Positions 35,049-44,947 are shown, counted from the stretch's first letter. The stretch: DNA of 64,000 nt from Ensifer sp. USDA 6670 (GCA_000421085.1 ATWE01000009.1:186001-250000), one strand, 5' to 3'. Numbers and translations: made by a program. The notes: a model not told the origin generated them from the sequence alone.

Positions 35049-35066
35049 TGTATGGTACTGTATGGT
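35049..35066. promoter_or_regulatory. candidate GntR operator upstream of the aldehyde dehydrogenase operon
   Basis: TGTATGGT occurs twice in direct orientation 10 bp apart (35049-35056 and 35059-35066), and GTATGGTAC inside it is an imperfect palindrome. It lies between the divergent ALDH and GntR genes, about one helical turn apart, as expected for a dimer pair. Its function is inferred. Confidence 0.45.
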
Positions 35067-35088
35067 GGTTCAAATTGGATGTCAACGG

Positions 35089-35790
35089 ATGACGGCGGCG
35101 AAGGACATGAACCTCGAATCCCTGAAGATCGGCACCGGCGAAACCGCCGCGGCCCAAGTCGAGAGGGACTTGCGCGAATCCATCATCCGGCTGGAACTCG
35201 CCCCCGGCATGCGGCTCTCCGAGCAGGAAATCGCCACACGCATGGGCGTGTCGCGTCAGCCAGTACGCGAGGCGCTCATCGCCCTCGGCAGATCGAAACT
35301 GGTGGATATCCGGCCCAATAGGGGTACCGTCGTCGTGCGGATTTCAGCCAGACAAATGATGGAATCCCGCTTCGTGCGCGAAGCGATCGAAGTCGCGGTG
35401 GCGCGCCGGGCCAGCGAGACATTCGATAGCTGGACGCGACGCAAGATCGACACGATCCTCGCTCGGCAAAAGGCGGCGAATGAGGTGCATGACCACAACG
35501 CTTTTCGCCGGGAGGACGAGCAGTTCCATATTGCGATCGCCGAGGGTGCAGGCTGCGGCCTCGCCTGGAACGCCATCGCCGACATCAAGGCACACATGGA
35601 TCGGGTCTGCAACCTCCAGCTGCGCCATCCGGACTCGATGAAGAAACTGATTGCCGAACACGAGGCGATCATCACCGCCATCGATGCGCGGGATGCCGAC
35701 GCGGCCGCGGCCGCCATGCGCAGCCACCTCAACGGCATTCTGGCCGACCTGCCGCAGATCGAGGCGGACAATCCAGACCTGTTCGAGTGA
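35089..35790 (+). CDS. GntR-family (FCD-domain) transcriptional regulator
   Basis: A 233-residue regulator with the wHTH LELAPGMRLSEQEIATRMGVSRQPVREALIALGRSKLV (about residues 35-75) and the FCD effector domain with EDEQFHIAIAEGAG and a late IAEHEAIITAI. ATG 35089 is chosen; ATG 35107 with GAAGGAC just upstream is possible. Divergent from the ALDH-ABC-kduI operon, so likely its repressor, responsive to a sugar-acid intermediate. Confidence 0.88.
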   Translation: MTAAKDMNLESLKIGTGETAAAQVERDLRESIIRLELAPGMRLSEQEIATRMGVSRQPVREALIALGRSKLVDIRPNRGTVVVRISARQMMESRFVREAIEVAVARRASETFDSWTRRKIDTILARQKAANEVHDHNAFRREDEQFHIAIAEGAGCGLAWNAIADIKAHMDRVCNLQLRHPDSMKKLIAEHEAIITAIDARDADAAAAAMRSHLNGILADLPQIEADNPDLFE

Positions 35791-35861
35791 CCGTTTTCCA
35801 GCGTCTCGGTGTGGAGCGGTGCTCGACCCACGTTCCCGTTCGGCCTTGATACCCACAATGA

Positions 35862-36476
35862 CTACGGATGGCTTCTGTCGACCATCGCGACAATGGTCTC
35901 GAAAAGTTCGTCTTGGGCCTGCTCAGCCGTGATCTCCCCCGTAGAGGCCGCATCCGACAGGGCGTTAGCAGCGCCGAGCATCGCCCAGAAGCCTGCCGGT
36001 TGAATGCCTCGCCGCCCCACGAAAGCCGCCAGTGCCCTTCGGCACTTCTCGATGAAGGCCAGTTGATAGTCTCTCTTTACCGTCTCCAACTCGGGAGAGC
36101 CCGCAAGGGCTGCGAGCACGCCTGGCATTTCCCGGCCCTGCGCGAGCACACAGTCGACGTATGAGGTTGCGATGACCTTGGCTCGATCTTCCAGGGTTGG
36201 GCCGCTTGCCTCGAGTGCGGCGTCGATCATCTCCGTCTGCCGCGCATCAAAATCCCGATGGAGGGCTATCAGCAGGCCGTTGCGCGTGCCGAAATGGTCA
36301 TAAACCACCGGCTTGGCGACAGCAGCTTCTTGCGAGAGCCTCGGCAGCGTCAGGGCATCCGAGCCTTCTTCCCGCACGAGCTGCCACGCGACGTCGAGCA
36401 GCTGGCGCCGCCGCTGCTCGCGACTGAGACGGACACGCTTGGCGGGAGGCTGCATCTTATCGGGCCTGCTTGACAT
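35862..36476 (-). CDS. TetR-family transcriptional regulator
   Basis: A 204-residue TetR protein with HTH at about residues 15-60 (REQRRRQLLDVAWQLVREEGSDALTLPRLSQEAAVAKPVVYDHFGTRNGLL) and a divergent all-helical C-terminal ligand domain. The start at 36476 has the family-like N-terminus. It is divergent from the MFS pump gene across a symmetric operator, so it is very likely the local repressor of the pump. Confidence 0.9.
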   Translation of the reverse strand: MSSRPDKMQPPAKRVRLSREQRRRQLLDVAWQLVREEGSDALTLPRLSQEAAVAKPVVYDHFGTRNGLLIALHRDFDARQTEMIDAALEASGPTLEDRAKVIATSYVDCVLAQGREMPGVLAALAGSPELETVKRDYQLAFIEKCRRALAAFVGRRGIQPAGFWAMLGAANALSDAASTGEITAEQAQDELFETIVAMVDRSHP

Positions 36477-36478
36477 CG

Positions 36479-36513
36479 CTATATACCAAAAGTAACTTAC
36501 CTGAAGTATATAG
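36479..36513. promoter_or_regulatory. symmetric TetR operator
   Basis: CTATATAC (36479-36486) and GTATATAG (36506-36513) are exact inverted repeats. The perfect palindrome GTAACTTAC (36492-36500) lies between them, and all share the same centre at 36496. The nested symmetry in the 129-nt gap between the TetR and MFS genes strongly suggests the repressor's binding site. Confidence 0.7.
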
Positions 36514-36605
36514 TAGCTATCCTTCAATCGCAACCATCCGCCGGCCCTCCCGCCAGCGGCCAAAGCGGCACGCCTTCGCATGCCGTTCGCAGAGGATTTG
36601 TGCCC

Positions 36606-38072
36606 ATGACCGATACTTCACTTCCACGCACCGCCGATCGAGCCGCATGGCTGGGCCTCATTGCCATATTGCCCCTGGTCCTGCTCGTGGCCATGGACGG
36701 GTCGATCCTTTATCTCGCTATGCCGCATGTCACTTCGGCCCTCATGCCGACCGCTGATCAGGCGCTCTGGATCCTGGACATTTACGGCTTCGTGGTCGGA
36801 TCGCTGCTGATCGTTTTCGGCAATATCGGCGATCGCTACGGCCGGCTGAAACTCATCATGGCCGGCGCGGCAGTCTTTGGCGCAGGGTCGCTCGGTGCGG
36901 CCTATTCGCATACGCCCGAGCAGCTGATCGTTTCGCGTGCCCTGATGGGGCTGGGCGGCGCAACATTACTGCCTTCCGGCTTGGCGATCGTCAGCGCCTT
37001 GTTCCCCGATCCGCGACTGCGCGCTCAGGCGATCGGCATCTTTGCGGCCACTTTCGCAGCCGGCTTTGCGATCGGCCCGCTCATTGGCGGCATGCTGCTG
37101 CGGCAGTTCGCGTGGGGCGCCGTGTTTCTCATTAATGTCCCCATCGTCATCGGCTTCATGATCGGCGCACCGATCCTGTTGCGGGAGGTGCGCTCCAGGA
37201 TCCATGGCAGCATCGACCTGGCGAGCCTCGTGCTGTCCTTTGCCGGCATCCTGCTGTTCACCTATTCGCTCAAGAATGCGGCCGCCTATGGCCTCACTCC
37301 GACACAGATCATTGCGGGAGCTGCCGGCATCCTGGCGCTGGCGCTATTCGTTCGCAGGCAGACGAGACTTGAATATCCGCTGCTCGACCTCGGTCTCTTC
37401 CGCGACCGCATCTTCTCTATCGCTATTCTGACCGGCCTTCTGTCGCTGGTCGTATGGTCTGCTGCCGGCTATCTGTCGGGCGTCTACCTGCAATCGGTGC
37501 TGGGCATCGATGTCTTCGCCACCGCGCTGTTGACCCTGCCGGGCGCGATCGTGCTGACGGCGACCTGCGTGGCCACCGCCCGCATCGTGGAGCGGATCGG
37601 TCGGAAGACCGCACTTGTGGCAACGCATCTGCTGATCAGCGCCGGCGTCTTCCTGCTGCTGTTCACGACGACCGAGACAGGCATTGGGGTCTTCATCGCC
37701 TCGACCATGATCGCCGGCGTCGGATATGGACTGTCTTTCAGCCTTGTGGCCGATATCGCGGTTTCGGCGGTTCCCGCCAACAGGGCGGGTGCGGCGGGTT
37801 CGATAGCGGAGACCAGCAACGAGCTGGGCAATGCACTCGGGATTTCCGTTCTCGGATCGTTGGCCACGCTGAACTTCCGGTTATTCGGTCCCGGTGTAGC
37901 GGGGACGCTCAACGAAACGCTCGATCAGCCCGGGCTTGCACATCAAAGCCTAATTCAGGCTCAAGAAGCGTTCCTTACAGGCATGCATGTCGCGATCGGC
38001 ACGGGCGGCCTGTTGACGCTCGCAGTGGGGATGATGGCGTGGGTCTGGCTACCGAGCAAGTTGCCGGAATGA
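36606..38072 (+). CDS. MFS drug efflux transporter, DHA2 (SmvA/QacA-like)
   Basis: A 488-residue transporter with about 14 membrane segments, MDGSILYLAMPHVTSAL in TM1, WILDIYGFVVGSLLIVFGNIGDRYGR (motif A) and ATFAAGFAIGPLIGGMLL (motif C). It is clearly paralogous to the pump at 18801, but about 26 residues shorter at the C-terminus. Divergent TetR regulation suggests ligand-induced drug export by proton antiport. Confidence 0.9.
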   Translation: MTDTSLPRTADRAAWLGLIAILPLVLLVAMDGSILYLAMPHVTSALMPTADQALWILDIYGFVVGSLLIVFGNIGDRYGRLKLIMAGAAVFGAGSLGAAYSHTPEQLIVSRALMGLGGATLLPSGLAIVSALFPDPRLRAQAIGIFAATFAAGFAIGPLIGGMLLRQFAWGAVFLINVPIVIGFMIGAPILLREVRSRIHGSIDLASLVLSFAGILLFTYSLKNAAAYGLTPTQIIAGAAGILALALFVRRQTRLEYPLLDLGLFRDRIFSIAILTGLLSLVVWSAAGYLSGVYLQSVLGIDVFATALLTLPGAIVLTATCVATARIVERIGRKTALVATHLLISAGVFLLLFTTTETGIGVFIASTMIAGVGYGLSFSLVADIAVSAVPANRAGAAGSIAETSNELGNALGISVLGSLATLNFRLFGPGVAGTLNETLDQPGLAHQSLIQAQEAFLTGMHVAIGTGGLLTLAVGMMAWVWLPSKLPE

Positions 38073-38263
38073 TATTCGTCGGCGTGGCGCATGAAGATCC
38101 CGGCAGCGCTCTACACGCCTCCGCCGAGCTAGCTTGCCCATCCGCCTTTGGCAAAGGATGGACGAGATCACTTCGCCGTGAGGCTCGGGGCCAGGCTTGA
38201 AACGGGACTACGCCGCTCCAAATCCGTTCCAGCGCAATTCAGCGTGCATTCGGAGGCGTGGCG

Positions 38264-39256
38264 ATGAGCGTTTCCTTGCCGAGGGCCGGCTTTCTCGCGC
38301 TCGTCCCGGTCGTTGCGCTTGCCTCCGGCCTGCCCCTCGACGCAGCACGGGGGGAACTGCTCGCCCGCGTGCCGGCCGCGCGCGAGATGGCGGTTTGCGG
38401 CGATGTATTATTCGTCGGAACCAAGGGCTCGTCCGTCTATGCCGTGTCCTTGCCCGGTGGCCGCACACGGAGGGTCGCGTCCGGATTTTCCAATGCGAAC
38501 GGCGTCGCCTGCTCACGCGGTCGACTGTTCGTGGCTTCAAGAAGCAGCATAACGGCGTTCGAGATCGGACGGGGCGGTACTTTGAGCGGCAGGCGCGATA
38601 TTCGCCGCGACCTGCCGAATTCGGGAGCCCATAGTTTTCGTTATATGGCTGTCGGCCCGGATTCCCGGCTTTATGTCTCGCTGGGATCACCCTGCAACAT
38701 TTGCATTCCGCGCGGGCTGCAAGGCACGATCGTCAGCATGAACCAGGACGGGTCCGATCTTCGCAGAGTGGCCTGGGGCGTGCGCAACTCGGTCGGCTTC
38801 GACTGGCGCGGCGGCAGAATGTTCTTTACCGACAACGGCGCCGACAGAATGGGAGACGATATCCCGCCCGACGAACTGAACGCGCTCCGTCCGGGCGGCT
38901 TTTACGGCTTCCCTTATTTTGGCGGCGAGGTGCCGCTCACAGGATTCGAGGACGCGATGCCGCCCGCGCGCCACATTCCCCCTGCCTTCAATTTTCAGGC
39001 GCATGTCGCAGCGCTTGGGATCCATTTCTTCCGCAGCCTGGGCGGCGATGCTCTGGTGGCCCAGCACGGCAGTTGGAACAGGTCGGTACCGGTCGGCTAT
39101 CAGGTTGTGCGCGTTCGCTTCCGTGGCGATCGCCCGGTGTCGGCGGCCACTTACCTCAGAAACGTTGGCCGTCCGGTGGACGTCAAGGAGGCGCCGGACG
39201 GGTCGATCCTCGTATCCGACGACGCCGGCGGCGCGATTCACATCTTCAGGCGATGA
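38264..39256 (+). CDS. periplasmic PQQ-dependent sugar dehydrogenase-like protein (L-sorbosone dehydrogenase family)
   Basis: A 330-residue beta-propeller protein with a Sec signal peptide (about residues 1-30). Conserved features are the GFSNANGVACSRGRLFVAS blade, the LYVSLGSPCNICIP loop with paired Cys, GVRNSVGFDWRGGRMFFTDNGADR, and the late QHGSWNRSVPVGYQVVRVRF. This is the family of quinoprotein sorbosone/glucose dehydrogenases; the PQQ cofactor and substrate are inferred. GGAGG six nt before ATG 38264 supports that start over GTG 38258. Stand-alone gene. Confidence 0.85.
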   Translation: MSVSLPRAGFLALVPVVALASGLPLDAARGELLARVPAAREMAVCGDVLFVGTKGSSVYAVSLPGGRTRRVASGFSNANGVACSRGRLFVASRSSITAFEIGRGGTLSGRRDIRRDLPNSGAHSFRYMAVGPDSRLYVSLGSPCNICIPRGLQGTIVSMNQDGSDLRRVAWGVRNSVGFDWRGGRMFFTDNGADRMGDDIPPDELNALRPGGFYGFPYFGGEVPLTGFEDAMPPARHIPPAFNFQAHVAALGIHFFRSLGGDALVAQHGSWNRSVPVGYQVVRVRFRGDRPVSAATYLRNVGRPVDVKEAPDGSILVSDDAGGAIHIFRR

Positions 39257-39409
39257 CGTCCCTGGATGCGGTCTGATCATTCCCGACACTGAGCGGTCCG
39301 GTCGCGGTAGCCGGGGCTTCCATGTTGACTTGGTCGGTGCGCGTCCGAGGGATGGAGCGCGACCGTCCGCTCACTGCCGGCGAAGGGGCTGCAGGTCGGG
39401 CCGGGCGTT

Positions 39410-40801
39410 CTAAGCCGACGGATCCGTTGATGTCGTCAGATCATTGAGAAAATCCCGGCACCAGCGCGAGACGTCGTGTTCCAGCAATTGATCCATCATC
39501 GTCTTCCACCGATCCTTCCGCTCCTGCAGCGGCATGCTGAGCGCGCGCGCCATCGCGTTTGCGGTACCCTCTATGTCGTAGGGGTTGACGAGCAGGGCAC
39601 CTCTCAGATCGCGGGCGGCTCCGGCGAAACGCGAAAGCACGAGCACGCCCGGATCGTCCGGGTCCTGCGCGGCCACATATTCCTTCGCAACCAGATTCAT
39701 CCCGTCTCGAAGCGGCGTCACAAGGCCAACTTTGCCAAGCCGGTAAAGCCCCGCAAGAATATGCCGGCCTACCGAGCGGTTGATATAGCGTATGGGCACC
39801 CAATCGACTGCGCCGAGCGCGCCGTTCACCCTGCCGGCCTGTTCGGCCACAGTGCGTTGCATTGCTTCGTATTCGGGCACTTCGGAGCGCGATTTCGGCG
39901 TAATCTGCAGATAGGTGACACGCCCCTGCTGGGCCGGATTGGCCAGGATGAAGCGCTCAAACGCGTCGATGCGCTGGGTGATCCCCTTTGAATAATCGAG
40001 GCGATCGACACCGATGATCAGGCTGCGGTGCTCGAGGCTTTCACGCGCTTTCCTGACGGTCTTGATGGTCAATGCCTTTTTGGCGAATTCGGCAAAAGCC
40101 GCAGTCTCAATGCCGATTGCATAGATGCCGCCCTTGAATACGCGGCCATAGGCGCTGAAGCGGCCTCCACCGAGCTCATCGCCGATGCCTTCCCGCCGGA
40201 GGCAGCCGGCGAAGTTCTCAAGATCATGGTCGGTCTGAAAGCCGACGACATCGTAGTGCGACAGGCCGCGCATGATCTCCTCGTGAACGGGCATCGTGAA
40301 GAGCACATCGGCAGGCGGCCAGGGAATGTGGAGAAAGAAGCCGATCCGGTTCTTCAACCCCATTTGACGCAGTTCCGCGGCGAGAGGGATCAAGTGATAG
40401 TCGTGCACCCAGATCACGTCATCAGGCCTGACGAGCGGCGCCAGCCGATGGGCGAAGAACCGGTTGACGCGGAAATATCCGGCCATCTCCTTGCGGCCGT
40501 ATTCGGCAAGATCAAGCCGGTAATGGCAGATCGGCCAGAGAACCCGGTTGGCGAAGCCGCGGTAGTATTCTTCCACGTCGGTATCGGTCAGGTCGGTGAG
40601 CGCATAGGTGATATTGCCCTGCTGCAGTTGAGCAAGCGGCTCCGGCTCGTTGTCTCCGCTCGATTGTCCCGACCAGCCCATCCAGATGCCGCCATGCTCT
40701 TCAAGGGCGACTTTCAGCGCGACCGCCAGCCCCCCGGCAGGCGCGATGCCGCCCTTGTCCGGCACGGGTACACGATTGGAAACAATGACGAGACGGCTCA
40801 T
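39410..40801 (-). CDS. otsA: trehalose-6-phosphate synthase
   Basis: A 463-residue GT20 enzyme that makes trehalose-6-phosphate from UDP-glucose and glucose-6-phosphate. Motifs are the N-terminal [32 protein letters not shown], the [15 protein letters not shown] donor site and [14 protein letters not shown]. Length matches OtsA without a fused phosphatase, and no otsB is nearby. It contributes to osmoprotection. Gene stands alone. Confidence 0.96.
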   Translation of the reverse strand: MSRLVIVSNRVPVPDKGGIAPAGGLAVALKVALEEHGGIWMGWSGQSSGDNEPEPLAQLQQGNITYALTDLTDTDVEEYYRGFANRVLWPICHYRLDLAEYGRKEMAGYFRVNRFFAHRLAPLVRPDDVIWVHDYHLIPLAAELRQMGLKNRIGFFLHIPWPPADVLFTMPVHEEIMRGLSHYDVVGFQTDHDLENFAGCLRREGIGDELGGGRFSAYGRVFKGGIYAIGIETAAFAEFAKKALTIKTVRKARESLEHRSLIIGVDRLDYSKGITQRIDAFERFILANPAQQGRVTYLQITPKSRSEVPEYEAMQRTVAEQAGRVNGALGAVDWVPIRYINRSVGRHILAGLYRLGKVGLVTPLRDGMNLVAKEYVAAQDPDDPGVLVLSRFAGAARDLRGALLVNPYDIEGTANAMARALSMPLQERKDRWKTMMDQLLEHDVSRWCRDFLNDLTTSTDPSA

Positions 40802-41218
40802 CCCGAATTCCTTTCATTCAAGAAAATATAGACTTGGCGCTCAAACGTTCAGGAGGGGGAACGCGTTTGCGACGCAGACGATCCCATCGACGGGAAAATC
40901 GCCGATAGGGTGCAACTCGCGCGTGGAGCGGCGACGGCCGCTCCGGTGTCGAAGCCGTTTCAAGAGCTTATGATTCCGGGGCCGTAGACGAACTGGATAA
41001 ATGACGGTTTTTCGGCGGTGCGTGATGATTTCCGCGCCGTCGCACATTACTGCCCCGGCCGGCTTCCGGCTGGGGCTATCTGCTGAATAGAAAAGGGCGG
41101 CTGGAGCCGCCCTTCCATCATCAGGGATTTGGAAGCTAGGAACGCTTCCTGGAATTGCGCTGGAGCATTTGATCCAACGCACTACCGGACGGAAAATCGT
41201 TACACACCCGGAAGTGCT
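40802..41218. other. intergenic stretch upstream of otsA, with terminator and repeat copy B
   Basis: The 417-nt gap shows no convincing gene. It carries the otsA promoter region, the terminator hairpin at 41093-41114 and the start-proximal part of repeat copy B (41176-41221). The rest has no recognised feature. Confidence 0.5.
41093..41114 (-). terminator. rho-independent terminator of the minus-strand dehydratase operon
   Basis: AAGGGCGGC (41093-41101) pairs with GCCGCCCTT (41106-41114) around a 4-nt loop. On the minus strand the stem is followed by TTCTATTC, a U-rich tail, so transcription reading out of the dehydratase gene should end here. Confidence 0.7.
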
Positions 41219-41221
41219 CTA
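41176..41221 (-). repeat. short intergenic repeat, copy B (starts at the dehydratase stop codon)
   Basis: On the minus strand it begins TAGAGCACTTCCGG, whose TAG is the dehydratase stop, and runs through GTGTGTAACGATTTTCCGTCCGG. The same blocks occur in copies A (18149-18190) and C (21495-21531). Confidence 0.55.
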
Positions 41222-42997
41222 ATGATTGTGGCGGGGCATATTCTTGGCGATCTGCCGGAAGTCTGCAGCGCCTTCGAGCACCGCGCCGTCGGAAAGCTGG
41301 GTGACGGACTTGCGGTAGATGCGCTGCCAGGGCGTGGCATCGGCCGGCACGGCGGGAATGCCGTCCGCCTTGCGTCTTCCGATATCCTCCTCGGAAACCA
41401 GCATGTCGCAGCGCCCCAGGTTGAAGTCGATGCGGATCACATCACCGCTCCGCAGCCAGGCGAGACCGCCGCCGGCCGCACTCTCCGGCGAGGCGTTGAG
41501 GATGGAGGGACTGTCGGCCGTGCCGGATTGACGTCCGTCACCGATGGTAGGCAGGCTCCTGATGCCGCGCTTCAAGAGGTGATCCGGCGGCTGCATGTTC
41601 ACGACTTCCGCCGACCCCGGCCAGCCGAGCGGGCCGGCGCCGCGAATCACCAGGATGGTGTTCTCGTCGATCTTAAGTTCAGTGTCGTTGATGCGCTTGT
41701 GGTAGTCCTCCGAGCCATCGAAGACCACGGCCTTACCCTCGAAAACGCCCTCGCGGCCCGGCTCCTGAAGGTAGCGCTTCCTGAAATCATCGGAGACGAC
41801 ACTCATCTTCATGATGGCGAAGTCGAAGAGATTGCCTTTCAGTACCAGGAAGCCTGCCTTTTCCTTGAGGGGCTCTTCGAAGGGGCGAATAACTTCGCGA
41901 TCCGTGGATTCGCGCCCTTCGAGGTTCTCGGCCATGGTTTTTCCCGTGACGGTGCGACGGTCGCCGTCGAGCTTTCCGGCCTTCAGGAGCTCCCACATGA
42001 TGGCGGGTGTGCCGCCGGCGCGGTGATAGCGTTCGCCGAGATAGGCACCCGCCGGCTGGATGTTGGCGAGCAGCGGGATATCGAAACCATGGACCTGCCA
42101 GTCGTCCGGGTAAAGCTCGACGCCGGCATGCTTCGCCATGGCCGCAAGATGCGGCTGGGCATTGGTCGATCCGCCGATCGCGGAGTTGACGCGAATGGCG
42201 TTGAGGAAGGCTTCCCTGGTCAGGATGTCGGAGGGCTTCAGGTCCTCGAAGACGAGTTCCACGGCGCGGCGTCCGGTGCGATAGGCCATCTGCCCGCGCT
42301 CGCGATAGGCAGCGGGGATAGCGCCGCAACCGGTGAGCGACATGCCGAGCGCTTCGGCCATCGCGTTCATTGTCGAAGCCGTACCCATCGTGTTGCAATG
42401 GCCGACGGAGGGAGCCGAATCGAGTGCTGCCTGCATGAACTCCTCGCGGTCGATCTCGCCTGCGGCGAGCTTGCGGCGCATGCGCCAGATCACCGTGCCA
42501 GAGCCGACGAGATCGCCTTCGTGCCAGCCGTCGAGCATCGGGCCGCCGGAGAGCACGATCGCCGGGATGTCGACCGTCGATGCCGCCATCAGGGCGGACG
42601 GCGTGGTCTTGTCGCAGCCGGTGGTCAGCACCACGCCATCCAGCGGATAGCCGTAGAGAATTTCAACAAGGCCGAGATAGGCGAGGTTGCGATCGAGGGC
42701 GGCCGTCGGGCGCTTGCAGTTTTCGAAAATCGGATGCGTCGGGAACTCGATCGGAATCCCCCCGGCATCGCGGATGCCGTCGCGCACGCGCTTGGCCAGT
42801 TCCATGTGCACCCTATTGCACGGGGTGAGATCGCTGCCGCTTTGGGCAATGCCGATGATGGGCTTGCCGCAACGCAATTCCTCCGGCGTCACGCCGTAGT
42901 TCATGAAGCGCTCCAGATAGAGCGCCGTCAGGTCGATATGGTCCGGATTGTCGAACCAGTCCTGTGAGCGCAGGCGACGCTGGGATTTGTCAGTCAT
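41219..42997 (-). CDS. IlvD/Edd-family sugar-acid dehydratase
   Basis: A 592-residue iron-sulfur dehydratase of the IlvD/Edd family. Cluster-ligand Cys lie in [24 protein letters not shown] and [17 protein letters not shown], and the late signature is [15 protein letters not shown]. The sequence branch resembles aldonate dehydratases (L-arabonate, D-xylonate) rather than biosynthetic IlvD, but the exact substrate is not shown. It removes water to give a 2-keto-3-deoxy acid. Start at 42997 (MTDKSQ) is set by family length. The 3-HIBDH-like gene ends 8 nt upstream; the terminator at 41093 follows. Confidence 0.88.
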   Translation of the reverse strand: MTDKSQRRLRSQDWFDNPDHIDLTALYLERFMNYGVTPEELRCGKPIIGIAQSGSDLTPCNRVHMELAKRVRDGIRDAGGIPIEFPTHPIFENCKRPTAALDRNLAYLGLVEILYGYPLDGVVLTTGCDKTTPSALMAASTVDIPAIVLSGGPMLDGWHEGDLVGSGTVIWRMRRKLAAGEIDREEFMQAALDSAPSVGHCNTMGTASTMNAMAEALGMSLTGCGAIPAAYRERGQMAYRTGRRAVELVFEDLKPSDILTREAFLNAIRVNSAIGGSTNAQPHLAAMAKHAGVELYPDDWQVHGFDIPLLANIQPAGAYLGERYHRAGGTPAIMWELLKAGKLDGDRRTVTGKTMAENLEGRESTDREVIRPFEEPLKEKAGFLVLKGNLFDFAIMKMSVVSDDFRKRYLQEPGREGVFEGKAVVFDGSEDYHKRINDTELKIDENTILVIRGAGPLGWPGSAEVVNMQPPDHLLKRGIRSLPTIGDGRQSGTADSPSILNASPESAAGGGLAWLRSGDVIRIDFNLGRCDMLVSEEDIGRRKADGIPAVPADATPWQRIYRKSVTQLSDGAVLEGAADFRQIAKNMPRHNH

Positions 42998-43005
42998 GGC
43001 GGAAC

Positions 43006-43887
43006 CTAATTCCTTGGGTTGAGCTTTTCGAGATGCAGAAGCAGTCCGCTGTGGTCTTGTTCGCCGCCGCCGGACTCGACGAAATCGGCAAATTCCTGCC
43101 GCACCTGCCTGGTCAGGGGAAGCGCGAGGGAGAGCCCATCCGCCATGGCCATCACGGCGTTCAGGTCCTTCAGCTGATTGTTCGAAGCGCCGCCCGGCAC
43201 GAAGTTGCGCTCCACCATACGGGCGCCGTGCAGTTCGAGGATCCGGCTTTCGGCGAAGCCACCGCGGATCGCGTCCCGAAAGGCCGCGCGCGAGGCGCCG
43301 CCGGCTTCCACCAGGATCATGGCTTCGGCCACCGCGCCGATGGTGACGGCGACGATCTGTTGGTTGGCGAGCTTGCAGACCTGGCCGGCACCGCTCGGGC
43401 CGACATGGGTCACCCTGCCGAGCACCGCAAACACATCCTTCAGGCTCTCGACCGCGGCGCCATCGCCGCCGGCCATGATGGCGAGCGTACCGGCGGCCGC
43501 GCCTACCACGCCGCCGGAAACCGGTGCGTCGAGGTGACGGATGCCCTTTTCCACCAATCTGCGCGCATGTTCGCGGGCGATCTGCGGAGCTATGGAGCTG
43601 CAATCCACCACGATCGTACCTTCCGCAAGGCGATCGGCGACGCCGCGCTCGAACAGGACCTCCGATACTGCCTGGCCGTTGGTCAGCATGGTGAAGACCA
43701 CTGCTGCGCCGGCAACGGCATCGGCCGGCGAGGCAGCGATTTCAGCGCCGTCGGCGGACAGCGGCTCGGCCTTGGCGGGGTCACGGTTCCACACCGTAAC
43801 CGGAAAACCGGCACCGAGCAGGCGCCGCGCCATCGGTGCCCCCATCAAGCCCGTGCCGAGAAACGCAATCTTCGTGTTCCCGCTCAC
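43006..43887 (-). CDS. NAD(P)-dependent oxidoreductase of the 3-hydroxyisobutyrate dehydrogenase family
   Basis: A 293-residue beta-hydroxyacid dehydrogenase. It has the N-terminal Rossmann [16 protein letters not shown], the [22 protein letters not shown] substrate segment, and the catalytic Lys in [13 protein letters not shown]. Relatives include tartronate-semialdehyde reductase and L-threonate 2-dehydrogenase. It overlaps the DenD-like gene stop by ATGA, so the two are coupled. Confidence 0.9.
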   Translation of the reverse strand: MSGNTKIAFLGTGLMGAPMARRLLGAGFPVTVWNRDPAKAEPLSADGAEIAASPADAVAGAAVVFTMLTNGQAVSEVLFERGVADRLAEGTIVVDCSSIAPQIAREHARRLVEKGIRHLDAPVSGGVVGAAAGTLAIMAGGDGAAVESLKDVFAVLGRVTHVGPSGAGQVCKLANQQIVAVTIGAVAEAMILVEAGGASRAAFRDAIRGGFAESRILELHGARMVERNFVPGGASNNQLKDLNAVMAMADGLSLALPLTRQVRQEFADFVESGGGEQDHSGLLLHLEKLNPRN

Positions 43888-44867
43888 AGCTTTCCTCCCA
43901 GTTCATCCTCGATGTGCACGCGGATGATCTCGTCGAAGCTCTTTTCGGCGGTGAAGCCGAGTTCGGTGGCGCGTTTGGCCTCGAAGCCCGGCGCCCAGCC
44001 GGCGACCATCTTCATGATCATCTCGTCGGGTTCGCGGCGGATGAGCTTCACGGCCTTTTCGCCGGCTACGCGGCGCAGCGCTTCGATCTGCTCGCCCACG
44101 GTGGCACTGAGACCCGGCATGGAAAGGTTGCGCCGCGGGCCGACCCTTTCAAGGTCGATGGTTGCGCCATGAATGAGGAAGCCGACCGCCGAACGCGGCG
44201 AGGTGTGCCAGTGGCGGACATCCTCCGAAACGGGCAGAACGGCTTCCTGGCCGACCAGCGGCTCGCGCAGGATATTGGAGAAGAAGCCGGAAGCCGCTTT
44301 GTTGGGCTTGCCGGGGCGGATGCAGATCGTCGGCAGGCGGATGCCGATGCCGTCGAAGAAGCCGCGGCGGCTGTAGTCGGAGAGCAGCAGCTCGCAGATC
44401 GCTTTCTGGGTGCCGTAGCTCGTGAGAGGCGTAAGATGATAATCGTCCGGGATGGGGAAGGGGAGCGGCGCTCCGACCACGGCGATCGACGAGGTGAAGA
44501 CAAGGCGAGGCTTGTAGCCGCCCTGATCGTGAGCAAGGCGGATCGCATCGAAGAGATAGCGCGTGCCGTCAAGATTGATCCGGTAGCCCTTGTCGAAATC
44601 GAGCTCGGCTTCACCCGAGACGATTGCCGCCAGATGGAAGATGACATCCGGGCGCCCCTCGATGAGCTTCTCGGCTTCTCCGGAAGCGGAAAGGTCGCCT
44701 TCGCGTGCGACGACCGTTCCGGCAAAACCCCGCGGCCCTTCCGGCGTCACCACGTCCACGAGCGTCAGCTTCTCCACCGGCTTTCCGCCGAGAGCGCCGT
44801 CCTTGACGAGGCGCTGCGTGAGCTTGCGGCCGACCATGCCGGCAGCGCCGATGATCAGGATATGCAT
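43884..44867 (-). CDS. denD: D-erythronate-dehydrogenase-like NAD-dependent SDR (DenD family)
   Basis: A 327-residue extended SDR. Cofactor loop GAAGMVGRKL, LTLVDVVTP and the DVIFHLAAIVSGEAELDFDKGYRINLDGTRYL segment are typical of DenD; the catalytic Tyr-Lys lies in YGTQKAICELLL. DenD oxidises D-erythronate at C2. An ideal AGGAGGAG Shine-Dalgarno precedes ATG 44867. It leads the minus-strand operon and is divergent from the GlcD-like gene across an operator-like region. Whether the true substrate is erythronate or another aldonate is not settled. Confidence 0.82.
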   Translation of the reverse strand: MHILIIGAAGMVGRKLTQRLVKDGALGGKPVEKLTLVDVVTPEGPRGFAGTVVAREGDLSASGEAEKLIEGRPDVIFHLAAIVSGEAELDFDKGYRINLDGTRYLFDAIRLAHDQGGYKPRLVFTSSIAVVGAPLPFPIPDDYHLTPLTSYGTQKAICELLLSDYSRRGFFDGIGIRLPTICIRPGKPNKAASGFFSNILREPLVGQEAVLPVSEDVRHWHTSPRSAVGFLIHGATIDLERVGPRRNLSMPGLSATVGEQIEALRRVAGEKAVKLIRREPDEMIMKMVAGWAPGFEAKRATELGFTAEKSFDEIIRVHIEDELGGKL

Positions 44868-44923
44868 GATGTCTCCTCCTTGAGTGAGGCCGCACGCGAT
44901 CAGGTCTTCATGCGGTCGAAAAT

Positions 44924-44947
44924 TTGTCTTGTACGGTTGTCTGATAA
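44924..44947. promoter_or_regulatory. candidate FadR/GntR operator between denD and the glcD-like gene
   Basis: TTGTCTTGTAC (44924-44934) and TTGTCTGATAA (44937-44947) are direct repeats 13 bp apart; the second is a near-palindrome (TTGTC-T-GATAA). The same GTC[TA]GA-type motif recurs upstream of the FAH-TRAP operon. Confidence 0.5.

Noticed and set aside
41129-42967. 612-codon open frame on the plus strand opposite the dehydratase
   Set aside because: The minus strand carries an unmistakable IlvD/Edd protein; the plus frame has no recognisable motif and no ribosome-binding site.
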